Source of the DNA: Campylobacterota bacterium
Lineage (GTDB): Bacteria > Campylobacterota_A > Desulfurellia > JAADFJ01
DNA: 40,654 nt
NCBI GenBank assembly: GCA_013152955.1
Contig: JAADFJ010000102.1
Coordinates: 1-40,654, forward strand
Direction: 5' to 3'
The first letter of the stretch is position 1. Each line of letters starts with the position of its first letter. The translations under genes were made by a program, and so were the position numbers. Below the pieces are notes generated by a model. That model saw only the letters and a list, made by a program, of their open reading frames with translations. It had not been told where the DNA came from and made no database searches. Positions 33,154-40,346 of the stretch are shown here, in pieces.

Positions 33154-33521
33154 AAACACTATTTCTAACCTCTTTTTAAAAAATTTCAACTAAGTCTGTT
33201 GGAACGGCCCCCTATTTTCATTACAATATCAGGCTATCTCAACTTTTCAAATCGCTCCTATGCTCTTGTTTCCAAACAAACTATTCATCATATCCTTATC
33301 AGCTAATTCTTCAATACAATATTCTGAGGATATAAAAAAACAGAAGTATTATTATAGATGATACTGCTGCACAACAAACGTATTCACGGCAGCCTTCCTC
33401 TTCTTCGAGATTTCTGAACATAAAATTGCCTCCTGTTGAAAATCTACTCTTTCTGCTATCTTCGAACTTCCTCATTTTATTATTTTTTCATATAGATTTT
33501 TAAATAGGGTGATTCGCTCTA
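33154..33521. other. Divergent intergenic region between the acetyltransferase gene and rpsF
   Basis: About 370 bp without a gene that I can support on either strand. It holds a solitary terminal repeat of the intergenic element (33358-33377) and otherwise AT-rich sequence. I found no convincing promoter for the minus-strand operon. Confidence 0.5.
33358..33377 (+). repeat. Solitary left terminal repeat of the intergenic element
   Basis: ATGATACTGCTGCACAACAA matches the left terminal repeat ATGAGACCGCTGCACAGTAA at 16 of 20 positions, and the reverse complement of copy B's right end at 18 of 20. No partner repeat or recognisable core follows before rpsF, so it is probably the relic of a decayed copy. 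Confidence 0.55.
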
Positions 33522-33550
33522 TTGACATATTCCGCTTTAATTATTATCAT
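33522..33550 (+). promoter_or_regulatory. Sigma-70 promoter of the rpsF operon
   Basis: TTGACA (33522-33527) and TATCAT (33545-33550) are 17 bases apart, the best consensus promoter in the window. Initiation near 33557 leaves a leader of about 60 bases before rpsF. Confidence 0.75.
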
Positions 33551-33573
33551 TTGCTGTTGAAAATAGTTTTTCG

Positions 33574-33595
33574 ATGGTTATAATGACCGTTCCAT
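33574..33595 (+). promoter_or_regulatory. Possible S6:S18-binding leader hairpin before rpsF
   Basis: Within the leader GGTTA (33576-33580) can pair with TGACC (33584-33588), flanked by ATG...CAT pairing, leaving a CCG on the 3' side. Known rpsF leaders that bind the S6:S18 dimer have a hairpin with an exposed CCG. The resemblance is partial and judged by eye. Confidence 0.3.
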
Positions 33596-33615
33596 ATATG
33601 AATAAAGAGGTGTGT

Positions 33616-33975
33616 ATGCGTTATTATGAAACGATGGTTGTGTTTAAGTATGATCTTCCCGAGAAAGTAATAGATGAAATAGCCTCGAAGATAGAATCAA
33701 CCATAAGAGAGGAATCAGGAGAAATTTTAAAGGCAGAGAATTGGAATAAAAAGACTCTCTCCTATAAAATAGATAAAGACGAATATGGGATTTATCGATT
33801 GTGGCATTATAAATCCGGCGAAGATGCACCGGACAGGCTTGACAAATATTTTAGAATAACAGACGGAATAATTCGTTTTCAAACCATTCTTATGTATAAA
33901 AAAGATATTGATCTGTATGAAGGCAAAGCTGAAGAACCGGAAAGCGAAAATACGGCGGAAACCGAAGAGACTTAA
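33616..33975 (+). CDS. rpsF: 30S ribosomal protein S6
   Basis: A 119-residue ribosomal protein that pairs with S18 on the platform of the small subunit. It opens MRYYETMVVFKYDLPEK and contains NWNKKTLSYKIDKDEYGIYR and the C-terminal DGIIRFQTILM, ending in an acidic tail (EEPESENTAETEET). I chose the ATG at 33616, preceded by AAAGAGG; an in-frame ATG at 33574 would add 14 residues unlike S6 and lies in the putative leader hairpin. First gene of the rpsF-ssb-rpsR-rplI-dnaB operon. Confidence 0.96.
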   Translation: MRYYETMVVFKYDLPEKVIDEIASKIESTIREESGEILKAENWNKKTLSYKIDKDEYGIYRLWHYKSGEDAPDRLDKYFRITDGIIRFQTILMYKKDIDLYEGKAEEPESENTAETEET

Positions 33976-33986
33976 AGGAGCAGTAT

Positions 33987-34388
33987 ATGGCTGATTATAA
34001 CAAGGTAATTCTCGTGGGTCGCCTGACAAGAGATCCGGAATTGAGATATTTGCCTTCCGGTATTGCTGTTGCAACGATAGGAATCGCTGTAAACAACAGT
34101 TATACAAATAAAGAAGGTAACAAGATTGAGGATACTATGTTTATTGATATTTCGGTCTTTGGAAAACAGGCTGAGAATGTGCATCAATATCTCAAAAAAG
34201 GCAGCAGTATTTTAGTTGATGGAAGACTTAGATATAGAACATGGGAGGCATCCGATGGTGGAAAACGCTCAAAACATGAAATAGTAGCGCAGCGTATTCA
34301 GTTTATGGGATCGCCTAAAGTTACCCCAAAACAGCAGGAAACGAACAGTCCCGACAATCCGATAGAAGAAGATGATATACCATTTTGA
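33987..34388 (+). CDS. ssb: Single-stranded DNA-binding protein
   Basis: A 133-residue OB-fold protein that coats single-stranded DNA in replication, repair and recombination. It opens ADYNKVILVGRLTRDPELRY, continues with FIDISVFGKQAENVHQYLKK and GSSILVDGRLRYRTWE, and ends with the acidic tip EEDDIPF that docks repair and replication partners. The linker is short. It follows rpsF after 11 bases with a GGAG ribosome site. Partners encoded in the same window include RecO, DprA and DnaB. Confidence 0.97.
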   Translation: MADYNKVILVGRLTRDPELRYLPSGIAVATIGIAVNNSYTNKEGNKIEDTMFIDISVFGKQAENVHQYLKKGSSILVDGRLRYRTWEASDGGKRSKHEIVAQRIQFMGSPKVTPKQQETNSPDNPIEEDDIPF

Positions 34389-34404
34389 TGAAGAAGGAGT
34401 ATAA

Positions 34405-34662
34405 ATGGCAAGAATAAAAAGTAGAGATGGCGGAAGAAGCAGATTTTTTGTAAGAAAAAGATTCTGCTATTTTTGCGTTAATCATGTGGACGAGATAGAT
34501 TATAAAGATGTATCCACATTAAAACATTATCTGACCGAACGATTTAAGATTATTCCAAGAAGAAATTCGGGCAACTGTGCAAAACATCAGAGGAAGCTCT
34601 CAACGGCGATAAAGCGCGCAAGAAATATGGCTTTGCTTCCATTTACAATTCATTCGCATTAG
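34405..34662 (+). CDS. rpsR: 30S ribosomal protein S18 (zinc-binding form)
   Basis: An 85-residue protein of the small-subunit platform, partner of S6. [18 protein letters not shown], the RNA-binding [20 protein letters not shown] and [12 protein letters not shown] identify it. A CxxC pair (CYFC) with a later CAKH suggests the zinc-containing form of S18. It has an AGAAGGAG ribosome site and lies 16 bases after ssb. Confidence 0.97.
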   Translation: MARIKSRDGGRSRFFVRKRFCYFCVNHVDEIDYKDVSTLKHYLTERFKIIPRRNSGNCAKHQRKLSTAIKRARNMALLPFTIHSH

Positions 34663-34671
34663 GATACCGTT

Positions 34672-35133
34672 ATGAAAATACTCTTGCTGGATGACATTGA
34701 TAAACTCGGAAGAATTGGTCAAATTAAGGAAGTTGCCAGAGGATATGCGAACAATTTCCTGATACCTAAGGGTCTTGCTATAGTGGCTACAAAAGCAAAT
34801 AAAAAGATTGTGGAACAGCAAAAGCTTGAAGCAGAAAAAAGATATAGTGCTCGGCTGAAAAATGCCGATAACAACAAGGCAAAACTTGAAGCGTTGAAAC
34901 TTGAAATTGAGAAAAAAGCAGGTTCCTCCGGCAAGCTTTTTGGTGCGGTTACAAGCAATGAAATAAAAGAACTCATAGCCAAAGAGGGATACGATATTGA
35001 TAAAAAACAAATTGTCATTGAAAAACCGATAAAATCTATCGGTGATTATACTATATATATCAATATTTATGGAGGCATTAAGGCAGCCTTGAAACTGACT
35101 GTCAAACAGGATAATGCCGAAAGGGAATCTTAA
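34672..35133 (+). CDS. rplI: 50S ribosomal protein L9
   Basis: A 153-residue two-domain protein bound to 23S rRNA near L1. The N-terminal domain reads MKILLLDDIDKLGRIGQIKE then VARGYANNFLIPKGLAIVAT, the L9 signature. A long connecting helix (about 45-78) and the C-terminal domain with GKLFGAVTSNEI follow. It overlaps the dnaB start by 20 bases, so translation of the helicase is probably coupled to it. Confidence 0.97.
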   Translation: MKILLLDDIDKLGRIGQIKEVARGYANNFLIPKGLAIVATKANKKIVEQQKLEAEKRYSARLKNADNNKAKLEALKLEIEKKAGSSGKLFGAVTSNEIKELIAKEGYDIDKKQIVIEKPIKSIGDYTIYINIYGGIKAALKLTVKQDNAERES

Positions 35134-36463
35134 GCAATTCTTACCATCCAATATTGAGGCAGAAAAATCACTTCTTGCCTCAATATTGATATCTCAGGAT
35201 GCACTTTATGATGCATTGTCAAAACTATCGCCGGATGATTTCTATCAGCCAAGCAATCGACTTATTTATGGAGCTATAGTAGATCTAAGCAAATCGGGCA
35301 AGGCCATAGATCTGGTGGTAATTTCAGAAGAACTTTCCAAAACCGGCAAAATTGATGAGATAGGAGGAGTCGGATATCTTGCCGAAGTTGCTGATTTTGT
35401 TCCTACTCCGTCAATTGCCGAAAGTTACATAGAGATTATCAAGGAAAAATCGTTATTAAGAAAGATAATAACCGCATCCAATGAACTGCTTTTAGACGGA
35501 TACAGCGGTAAATTTTCGGCAGAGGAGCTGTTGTCGGAGGCTGAACGGAAAATATTCAATATCGCCTCATACAAATTGAATGACGAGCTTATTCCTGTCG
35601 CCGGATATACAAACGATGTAGCCAATGAGTTGGAAAGATTGCACAAATCGAAAGGCAGCGACCTTTCAGGCATCTCTACCGGGTTCGATAAGCTTGATGA
35701 AATGACAAGCGGTTTTCAGAATGGTGATCTGATAATAATAGCAGGCAGACCGGGAATGGGGAAAACCAGCTTTGCACTCAATATAGCCCAATACGCTTCA
35801 CTTGATGCAGCTAAAAATGTGGCATTTTTTTCTCTTGAAATGTCAAGAAAACAGCTTGTCTTTCGACTTGTGTCATCAATAGGAAAAATTGACAGCTATT
35901 TGATCAGAACAGGAAGATTCAAAAATGATCAATGGACTACAATCACTGATGCACTTGACAGATTATCAGCGGCAAAATTGTATATTGATGACACTCCGTC
36001 AACTGCTACTATGCAGATTGCCGCAAAATGCAGAAAAGCAAAACTGCAGCATGGACTTGATCTCATAATTATCGACTATCTGCAGCTTATAAAAATGCGT
36101 GAAAAAGAGAGAAAAGATCTTGAAATCTCAGAAACCACAAGATCGCTTAAAATAATGGCAAAGGAACTTAATGTTCCGGTAATTCTTCTCTCTCAGTTAA
36201 ACAGAGCACCTGAAGCAAGAGACAACAAGCGCCCCAGAGCTTCAGATTTAAGAGAATCGGGAGCGATAGAGCAGGATGCGGATCTGATTCTTTTTGTATA
36301 CAGAGACAGTTTTTACAAAAGAGATAAAGAGAATGATGATAAAACAGCTGAAATCATAATAGGAAAACAGCGCAACGGACCCGTGGGTACGGTGAAATTG
36401 GTGTTCATTAACGAATATACAAGCTTTGAAAACAGATCGACGGAGGAATATTTTGAAGAGTAA
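35114..36463 (+). CDS. dnaB: Replicative DNA helicase
   Basis: The 449-residue hexameric helicase of the replication fork. The N-terminal domain begins NIEAEKSLLASILISQDALY, for primase and loader contacts. The RecA-like domain has Walker A AGRPGMGKTSFALNIA (about residue 210), FFSLEMSRKQLVFRLVS, Walker B LIIIDYLQLI, LSQLNRAPEARDNKRPRASD, LRESGAIEQDADLILFVYRD and KQRNGPVGTV. No intein is present. It starts inside rplI, and its end contains the ribosome site of the next gene. Confidence 0.97.
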   Translation: MPKGNLKQFLPSNIEAEKSLLASILISQDALYDALSKLSPDDFYQPSNRLIYGAIVDLSKSGKAIDLVVISEELSKTGKIDEIGGVGYLAEVADFVPTPSIAESYIEIIKEKSLLRKIITASNELLLDGYSGKFSAEELLSEAERKIFNIASYKLNDELIPVAGYTNDVANELERLHKSKGSDLSGISTGFDKLDEMTSGFQNGDLIIIAGRPGMGKTSFALNIAQYASLDAAKNVAFFSLEMSRKQLVFRLVSSIGKIDSYLIRTGRFKNDQWTTITDALDRLSAAKLYIDDTPSTATMQIAAKCRKAKLQHGLDLIIIDYLQLIKMREKERKDLEISETTRSLKIMAKELNVPVILLSQLNRAPEARDNKRPRASDLRESGAIEQDADLILFVYRDSFYKRDKENDDKTAEIIIGKQRNGPVGTVKLVFINEYTSFENRSTEEYFEE

Positions 36464-37244
36464 AATTTTTGCACAAGAGTGCTTTGTCCGATTCAGTAAA
36501 AATGGAAAAAGTGCATTTGGAATTTATAGAAAAGGACTCATAGGCATTCTCGATAAAAGCCCTTTTTGCAACGATTCGGCTGTAATCGGCGAGATCGCCC
36601 TCAGTGATGTTAAACTTCTCGCTCCTGCTGAACCGAGTAAAGTTGTAGCAATCGGACTTAATTACGCTTCTCATATCGGAGAACTTCATCCTGAAATAAC
36701 AGGTATTCCGTCTCCCAAACTTTTTATAAAACCGTCAACCGCAATTATAGGTCCCAATGATAAAATTATCTATCCGGATATGACCCATCATGTTGATTAT
36801 GAAGCCGAACTCGGTGTTGTGATAGGTAAAAAAACAAAAAATATCACTGTGCAGGAAGCAAAAGACAGCGTATTGGGATATTGCTGCCTGAACGATGTAA
36901 CTGCGAGAGACCTGCAAAAATCGGATGGACAATGGACGCGGGCTAAATCATTCGATACATTTTGCCCAATCGGCCCGGCAATAGCACGAAATATTGATCC
37001 TTTCGATCTTGAGATCAAGTGCTTCGTAAACGGAAAACTGCGTCAGTCAGGAAACAGTTCACTTATGATAAAAAATGTCTACGAACTGATAAGCTTTATT
37101 TCAAACATTATGACTCTTTTGCCGGGAGATATAATAGCAACCGGAACCCCAAAAGGAGTAGGAGAAATTAAACCTAGGGATGAAGTGACAATAAAGATTG
37201 ATAAAATAGGTGAACTGACAAATTATGTTGTCGGCAGCAGATAG
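36453..37244 (+). CDS. Fumarylacetoacetate hydrolase (FAH) family protein
   Basis: A 263-residue metal-dependent enzyme of the FAH fold. Substrate-loop and metal residues are in GLNYASHIGELHPE, KLFIKPSTAIIGPNDKI, HHVDYEAELGVVIGKKTKNI (the Glu pair), CCLNDVTARDLQKSDGQWTR and ATGTPKGVGEIKPRDEVTIK. Members include acylpyruvate hydrolases, oxaloacetate decarboxylases and homoprotocatechuate-pathway isomerases; sequence alone does not separate these. The start is TTG at 36453, six bases after a GGAGG that lies inside the dnaB coding region, so it is tied to the ribosomal-replication operon. Repeat copy C follows it. Confidence 0.88.
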   Translation: MKSKIFAQECFVRFSKNGKSAFGIYRKGLIGILDKSPFCNDSAVIGEIALSDVKLLAPAEPSKVVAIGLNYASHIGELHPEITGIPSPKLFIKPSTAIIGPNDKIIYPDMTHHVDYEAELGVVIGKKTKNITVQEAKDSVLGYCCLNDVTARDLQKSDGQWTRAKSFDTFCPIGPAIARNIDPFDLEIKCFVNGKLRQSGNSSLMIKNVYELISFISNIMTLLPGDIIATGTPKGVGEIKPRDEVTIKIDKIGELTNYVVGSR

Positions 37245-37275
37245 TATCGCTGCATAGTTTAATGCAAGCTTTTAT

Positions 37276-37430
37276 GGTGCTTTTATTAATTTCAGGTGTT
37301 TTGGTGAAAGTCCAAATCAACCTCATAAAGATACAAATTACAAACGACAGATGACTACTGCCGCGATTTACAACACAGATAATGTGGATTGGAGTTCAAG
37401 GCAATTGTTCATGAATTAATAGAGGTACAC
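37276..37430 (+). repeat. Diverged core copy of the intergenic palindromic repeat (copy C)
   Basis: In the 223-bp gap between the FAH-family gene and dapL. TTTTGGTGAAAGTCCAAATC, CCTCATAAAGATACAAATTA, TGCCGCGATTTACAACACAG and ATTGGAGTTCAAGG align in order with the core of the panB-panC element, in the same orientation. Its two ends pair with each other (CTTTTATTAATTTC against GAATTAATAGAGG), giving a long imperfect hairpin. No terminal repeats are left. I see no clear promoter for dapL here. Confidence 0.7.
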
Positions 37431-37467
37431 TTTAAATTTATAACGAAAACATTCAAGGAGCAATGAT

Positions 37468-38625
37468 ATGAATTTTACGGTTTCCAATCGATTAAAGAAA
37501 CTTCCGCCATATCTATTTGCGGAAATTGATGATGAAAAAAACAGACTTTTGAAGCAGGGAAGGAAGATTCTTGATCTCGGAATCGGGGACCCGGATTTGC
37601 CTACACCCGAACCGATTATTGACGCGGCTGCCGATGCGCTGCATAATAGCAAGAACCACTGTTATCCAAGCTATAAAGGTTCGTCAAAATTTAGAAAAAC
37701 GGTATCAGAGTGGTATAAAAACCGTTTTAATGTAGAATTAAATCCTGAGAATGAGATAATTTCCCTTATTGGCTCTAAGGAGGGCATAGGACATCTCCCG
37801 ATGGCATTTTTGAACACCGGTGATGTTGCGCTGATTCCGGATCCTTCATATCCGGTTTATTCCACCGGAACAATGTTTGCCGGCGGAGTCAGTTATAAAA
37901 TGCCACTGCTGGAAAAAAATAATTTTTTGCCCGATTTCGAAACTCTGTCTGCTGATATGCTGGAAAAAGCTAAATTGATCTATCTGAACTATCCAAACAA
38001 TCCCACCTCAGCTATTGCCGATTATTCATTCTATGAAAAAGCTATATTTTATGCCAAAAAATATAATATCATTATAGCATCGGATCAGGCGTATTCAGAA
38101 ATCTATTACAAGAAACCGCCCATAAGCATACTTAGTCTGCCTGGCGCTAAAGATGTTGTGATAGAACTTAATTCGTTGTCCAAAAGCTTTAATATGACCG
38201 GCTGGAGAATAGGAATGGCCGTCGGTAATAAAAAACTTGTCGAAGGACTTGGAAAAATAAAGACCAATCTGGATTCGGGAGCCTTTGGTGCGGTACAGGA
38301 TGCTGCATGCTATGCGCTGAATAACTATGAACAACTTAGCATCTCCATACGCAAAATTTATATTTCAAGAAGAGCAAAATTAGCAGAAGCCTTAAGAAAA
38401 GGAGGTTTTAATTTCAAACTTCCAGAGGCAACATTTTATTTTTGGATAAAAACACCGGATGGAAGGAGCTCAAAAGAGTTTGCAAAAGCGCTTCTTGTCG
38501 ATAAAGGAATTGTTGTAACTCCAGGAGTCGGATTTGGAGAATCGGGTGAGGGATATTTCAGAATAAGCATGACAGCGGATGAGAAAACCCTGAGTGAGGC
38601 TGCTAAAACTATTGCATCAATTTAA
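37468..38625 (+). CDS. dapL: LL-diaminopimelate aminotransferase
   Basis: A class I/II PLP aminotransferase of 385 residues that makes LL-diaminopimelate directly from tetrahydrodipicolinate, bypassing the acyl route, for lysine and peptidoglycan. ILDLGIGDPDLPTPEPIIDA, LIGSKEGIGHLPMAFLNTGD, YLNYPNNPTSAIAD, SDQAYSEIYY and the PLP-lysine segment LSKSFNMTGWRIGMAVGN (Lys239) fit the DapL group. A related aromatic or aspartate aminotransferase is less likely because of the SKEGIGH signature. The ATG follows AAGGAG. Its 3' end overlaps folK. Confidence 0.9.
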   Translation: MNFTVSNRLKKLPPYLFAEIDDEKNRLLKQGRKILDLGIGDPDLPTPEPIIDAAADALHNSKNHCYPSYKGSSKFRKTVSEWYKNRFNVELNPENEIISLIGSKEGIGHLPMAFLNTGDVALIPDPSYPVYSTGTMFAGGVSYKMPLLEKNNFLPDFETLSADMLEKAKLIYLNYPNNPTSAIADYSFYEKAIFYAKKYNIIIASDQAYSEIYYKKPPISILSLPGAKDVVIELNSLSKSFNMTGWRIGMAVGNKKLVEGLGKIKTNLDSGAFGAVQDAACYALNNYEQLSISIRKIYISRRAKLAEALRKGGFNFKLPEATFYFWIKTPDGRSSKEFAKALLVDKGIVVTPGVGFGESGEGYFRISMTADEKTLSEAAKTIASI

Positions 38626-39106
38626 AGTTCTTCTTGGTTTGGGAAGTAATCTGGGCAGCAAAAAAGAGAACATAGCGCAAGCAATTGATTGTATCGGTAA
38701 AACCTTATACATAAAGCGAGCATCAAGTCTTTATAAAACCGGGCCTACAGGATATATCGATCAACCGGACTTCTATAATCGGTGCATAACAGTCGAAACA
38801 GAGTTGCTTCCCTTTAGTCTCCTTGCTTTTCTCAAAAATACGGAAATTGGCTTAGGAAGAAAGCACTCAATCAGATGGGGGCCCAGATTAATAGATATTG
38901 ACATCTTACTTTTTGATATTAAACTAATATATAGCAGGCGTTTAGCTGTCCCTCATAAAGAGATGCTGAGGCGGAAATTTGCTATGCTGCCTGCATGTGA
39001 GATTGCGGGCGACTGGATATATCCTGGATTGCATAAAACAGTAAAGGCTCTCTACCGTGAAAGGAGAGAAGCTCTCGCGATTCAGAAAATTATAAAGGTT
39101 CGATAA
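38612..39106 (+). CDS. folK: 6-hydroxymethyl-7,8-dihydropterin pyrophosphokinase
   Basis: Makes the pterin pyrophosphate used by dihydropteroate synthase (folP is at 15102 in this window). About 164 residues: VLLGLGSNLGSKKENIAQAI, YKTGPTGYIDQPDFYNRCI, LKNTEIGLGRKHSIRWGPRL, and the metal-binding IDIDILLF, with VPHKEML near the end. The start is uncertain: TTG at 38612 fits the family N terminus; an in-frame GTG at 38594 would add six residues. Neither has a well-placed ribosome site, although GAGG lies 12 bases before the TTG. It overlaps the end of dapL. Confidence 0.9.
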   Translation: MHQFKVLLGLGSNLGSKKENIAQAIDCIGKTLYIKRASSLYKTGPTGYIDQPDFYNRCITVETELLPFSLLAFLKNTEIGLGRKHSIRWGPRLIDIDILLFDIKLIYSRRLAVPHKEMLRRKFAMLPACEIAGDWIYPGLHKTVKALYRERREALAIQKIIKVR

Positions 39107-39134
39107 AAACAGGTTTACCTGAGAGGAGGAAGCC

Positions 39135-39917
39135 ATGGAATTAACAGATCTTATAAAAAAGAAGCGGAATGGTGAAAAAATCGCTATGATCACCGCTTAT
39201 GATTTTACCCAGGCATCAATAGCAGGAGAAGCAGGAATTGATTTGATTCTTGTAGGCGATTCTTTGTCAATGGTGATAGACGGCAACGACTCGACCCTGC
39301 CGGTTTCAATGGAAATAATGCAGTATCACACCAATATTGCAGTAAAGGGCGCTAAGGGCGTTCCGGTAATTGCGGATATGCCGTTTTTATCATATCAGAC
39401 GAATCTTTCAGATGCCATAAAAAATGCAGGTAGTTTTCTTAAGTTGGGAGCAAAAGCGATCAAGATCGAAGGCAATCTTCCTGAATTGACAAAAAAACTT
39501 ACCTCAATAGGAATTCCCGTGATGGGTCATCTTGGACTTACACCGCAATCGGTTAATCAGTTGGGAGGATACCATCTTCAGGGAAAAGATGAAAAATCTG
39601 CAGAAAAGCTGCTTCTGGCTGCAAAGCAGCTTGAGGAAGCAGGAGCATTCTCAATTGTGCTTGAAGCTGTCCCATCACATGTAGCAAAACTTATAACCGA
39701 ATCAATATCAATTCCAACAATAGGGATAGGGGCCGGAGTCTATTGCGATGGGCAGGTTTTGGTATATCACGATCTTTTGGGATTATTTGACAAATTTAAG
39801 CCCAAGTTTGTAAAACGTTACGCAAATCTTAAACGGATAGCTGTAGATGCCATAAAGACCTATTCGATAGAGGTAAAAGCGGGAAAATTTCCTGACGATA
39901 AGCACAGCTGGAAATAA
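39135..39917 (+). CDS. panB: 3-methyl-2-oxobutanoate hydroxymethyltransferase
   Basis: First committed step of pantothenate synthesis: hydroxymethylation of ketoisovalerate. The 260-residue protein shows MITAYDFTQASIAGEAGIDL, LVGDSLSMVIDGNDSTLPVS, VIADMPFLSYQ, GAKAIKIEG, VMGHLGLTPQSVNQLGGY, IVLEAVPS (catalytic Glu) and PTIGIGAGVYCDGQVLVYHD. The ATG follows GAGAGGAGG. The mobile-element-like repeat begins at the last base of its stop codon and separates it from panC, its usual immediate neighbour. Confidence 0.97.
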   Translation: MELTDLIKKKRNGEKIAMITAYDFTQASIAGEAGIDLILVGDSLSMVIDGNDSTLPVSMEIMQYHTNIAVKGAKGVPVIADMPFLSYQTNLSDAIKNAGSFLKLGAKAIKIEGNLPELTKKLTSIGIPVMGHLGLTPQSVNQLGGYHLQGKDEKSAEKLLLAAKQLEEAGAFSIVLEAVPSHVAKLITESISIPTIGIGAGVYCDGQVLVYHDLLGLFDKFKPKFVKRYANLKRIAVDAIKTYSIEVKAGKFPDDKHSWK

Positions 39918-40343
39918 TGAGACCGCTGCACAGTAAGCACCTTCACAGCAATATCAGCTTTTTCACAGGCGAGGCAAACTTCTGCAGGATTAACCGGTTA
40001 ATTCAAGAAAGTTTAACAAAGCATAGAGATAAGCAGATATCGCCCACAGGGAAGGCTGATATCGGACAGTCTTCAAGAAATAAAATTCTACAGGACGCTT
40101 CTGCTAACTCTAAGCGTTTTGGATTGAGAGTCCAAATTTGTCTCATCAAGGCGCAAATTGCAGGTAATAACAGAGCTATTGCCGAAATTTGCAGCACAGA
40201 GGAGGCGGATTTGGGACTCAAGATGATCGTTTACGGATCAGCAGAAGTGCCCTTAACTAATCGGTTAGTCCATCAAATTTTAATTTCTAAATCTTGCTAT
40301 TTATTCGGCTTCTGCGGAGGCAATTATTGTGCAGCGGTCTCAT
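39917..40343 (+). mobile_element. MITE-like palindromic element between panB and panC (copy D)
   Basis: A 427-bp element with 20-bp terminal inverted repeats: ATGAGACCGCTGCACAGTAA at 39917-39936 and TTATTGTGCAGCGGTCTCAT at 40324-40343, with one mismatch between them. AATA flanks both ends (39913-39916 and 40344-40347), a possible target duplication. Inside, the perfect palindrome ATTAACCGGTTAAT (39989-40002) and its relative CTAATCGGTTAG (40257-40268) lie 72 and 75 nt from the respective ends. The centre can form a stem between GCAAATTGCAGGTAATA and TATTGCCGAAATTTGC. Short open frames cross it on both strands but are interrupted in the other copies. No transposase is encoded, so it would need one supplied elsewhere. 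Confidence 0.8.
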
Positions 40344-40346
40344 AAT

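Noticed and set aside
40003-40221. A 72-residue open frame on the minus strand of the panB-panC element that is similar in sequence to a plus-strand frame at 16307-16537 in repeat copy A
   Set aside because: The resemblance follows from the DNA repeat itself. The equivalent frame is broken by stops in copies B and C, there is no ribosome site, and the composition is not protein-like, so I do not call a gene.
16281-40343. CRISPR array or diversity-generating repeat system as an explanation for the recurring intergenic sequences
   Set aside because: Copies are kilobases apart, in both orientations and diverged, with no regular spacers, cas genes, reverse transcriptase or paired template and variable repeats.
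39917-40345. A 142-residue plus-strand open frame spanning the whole element between panB and panC
   Set aside because: It begins at the panB stop, includes both terminal repeats in translation and matches no family I know. The other copies do not keep it open.
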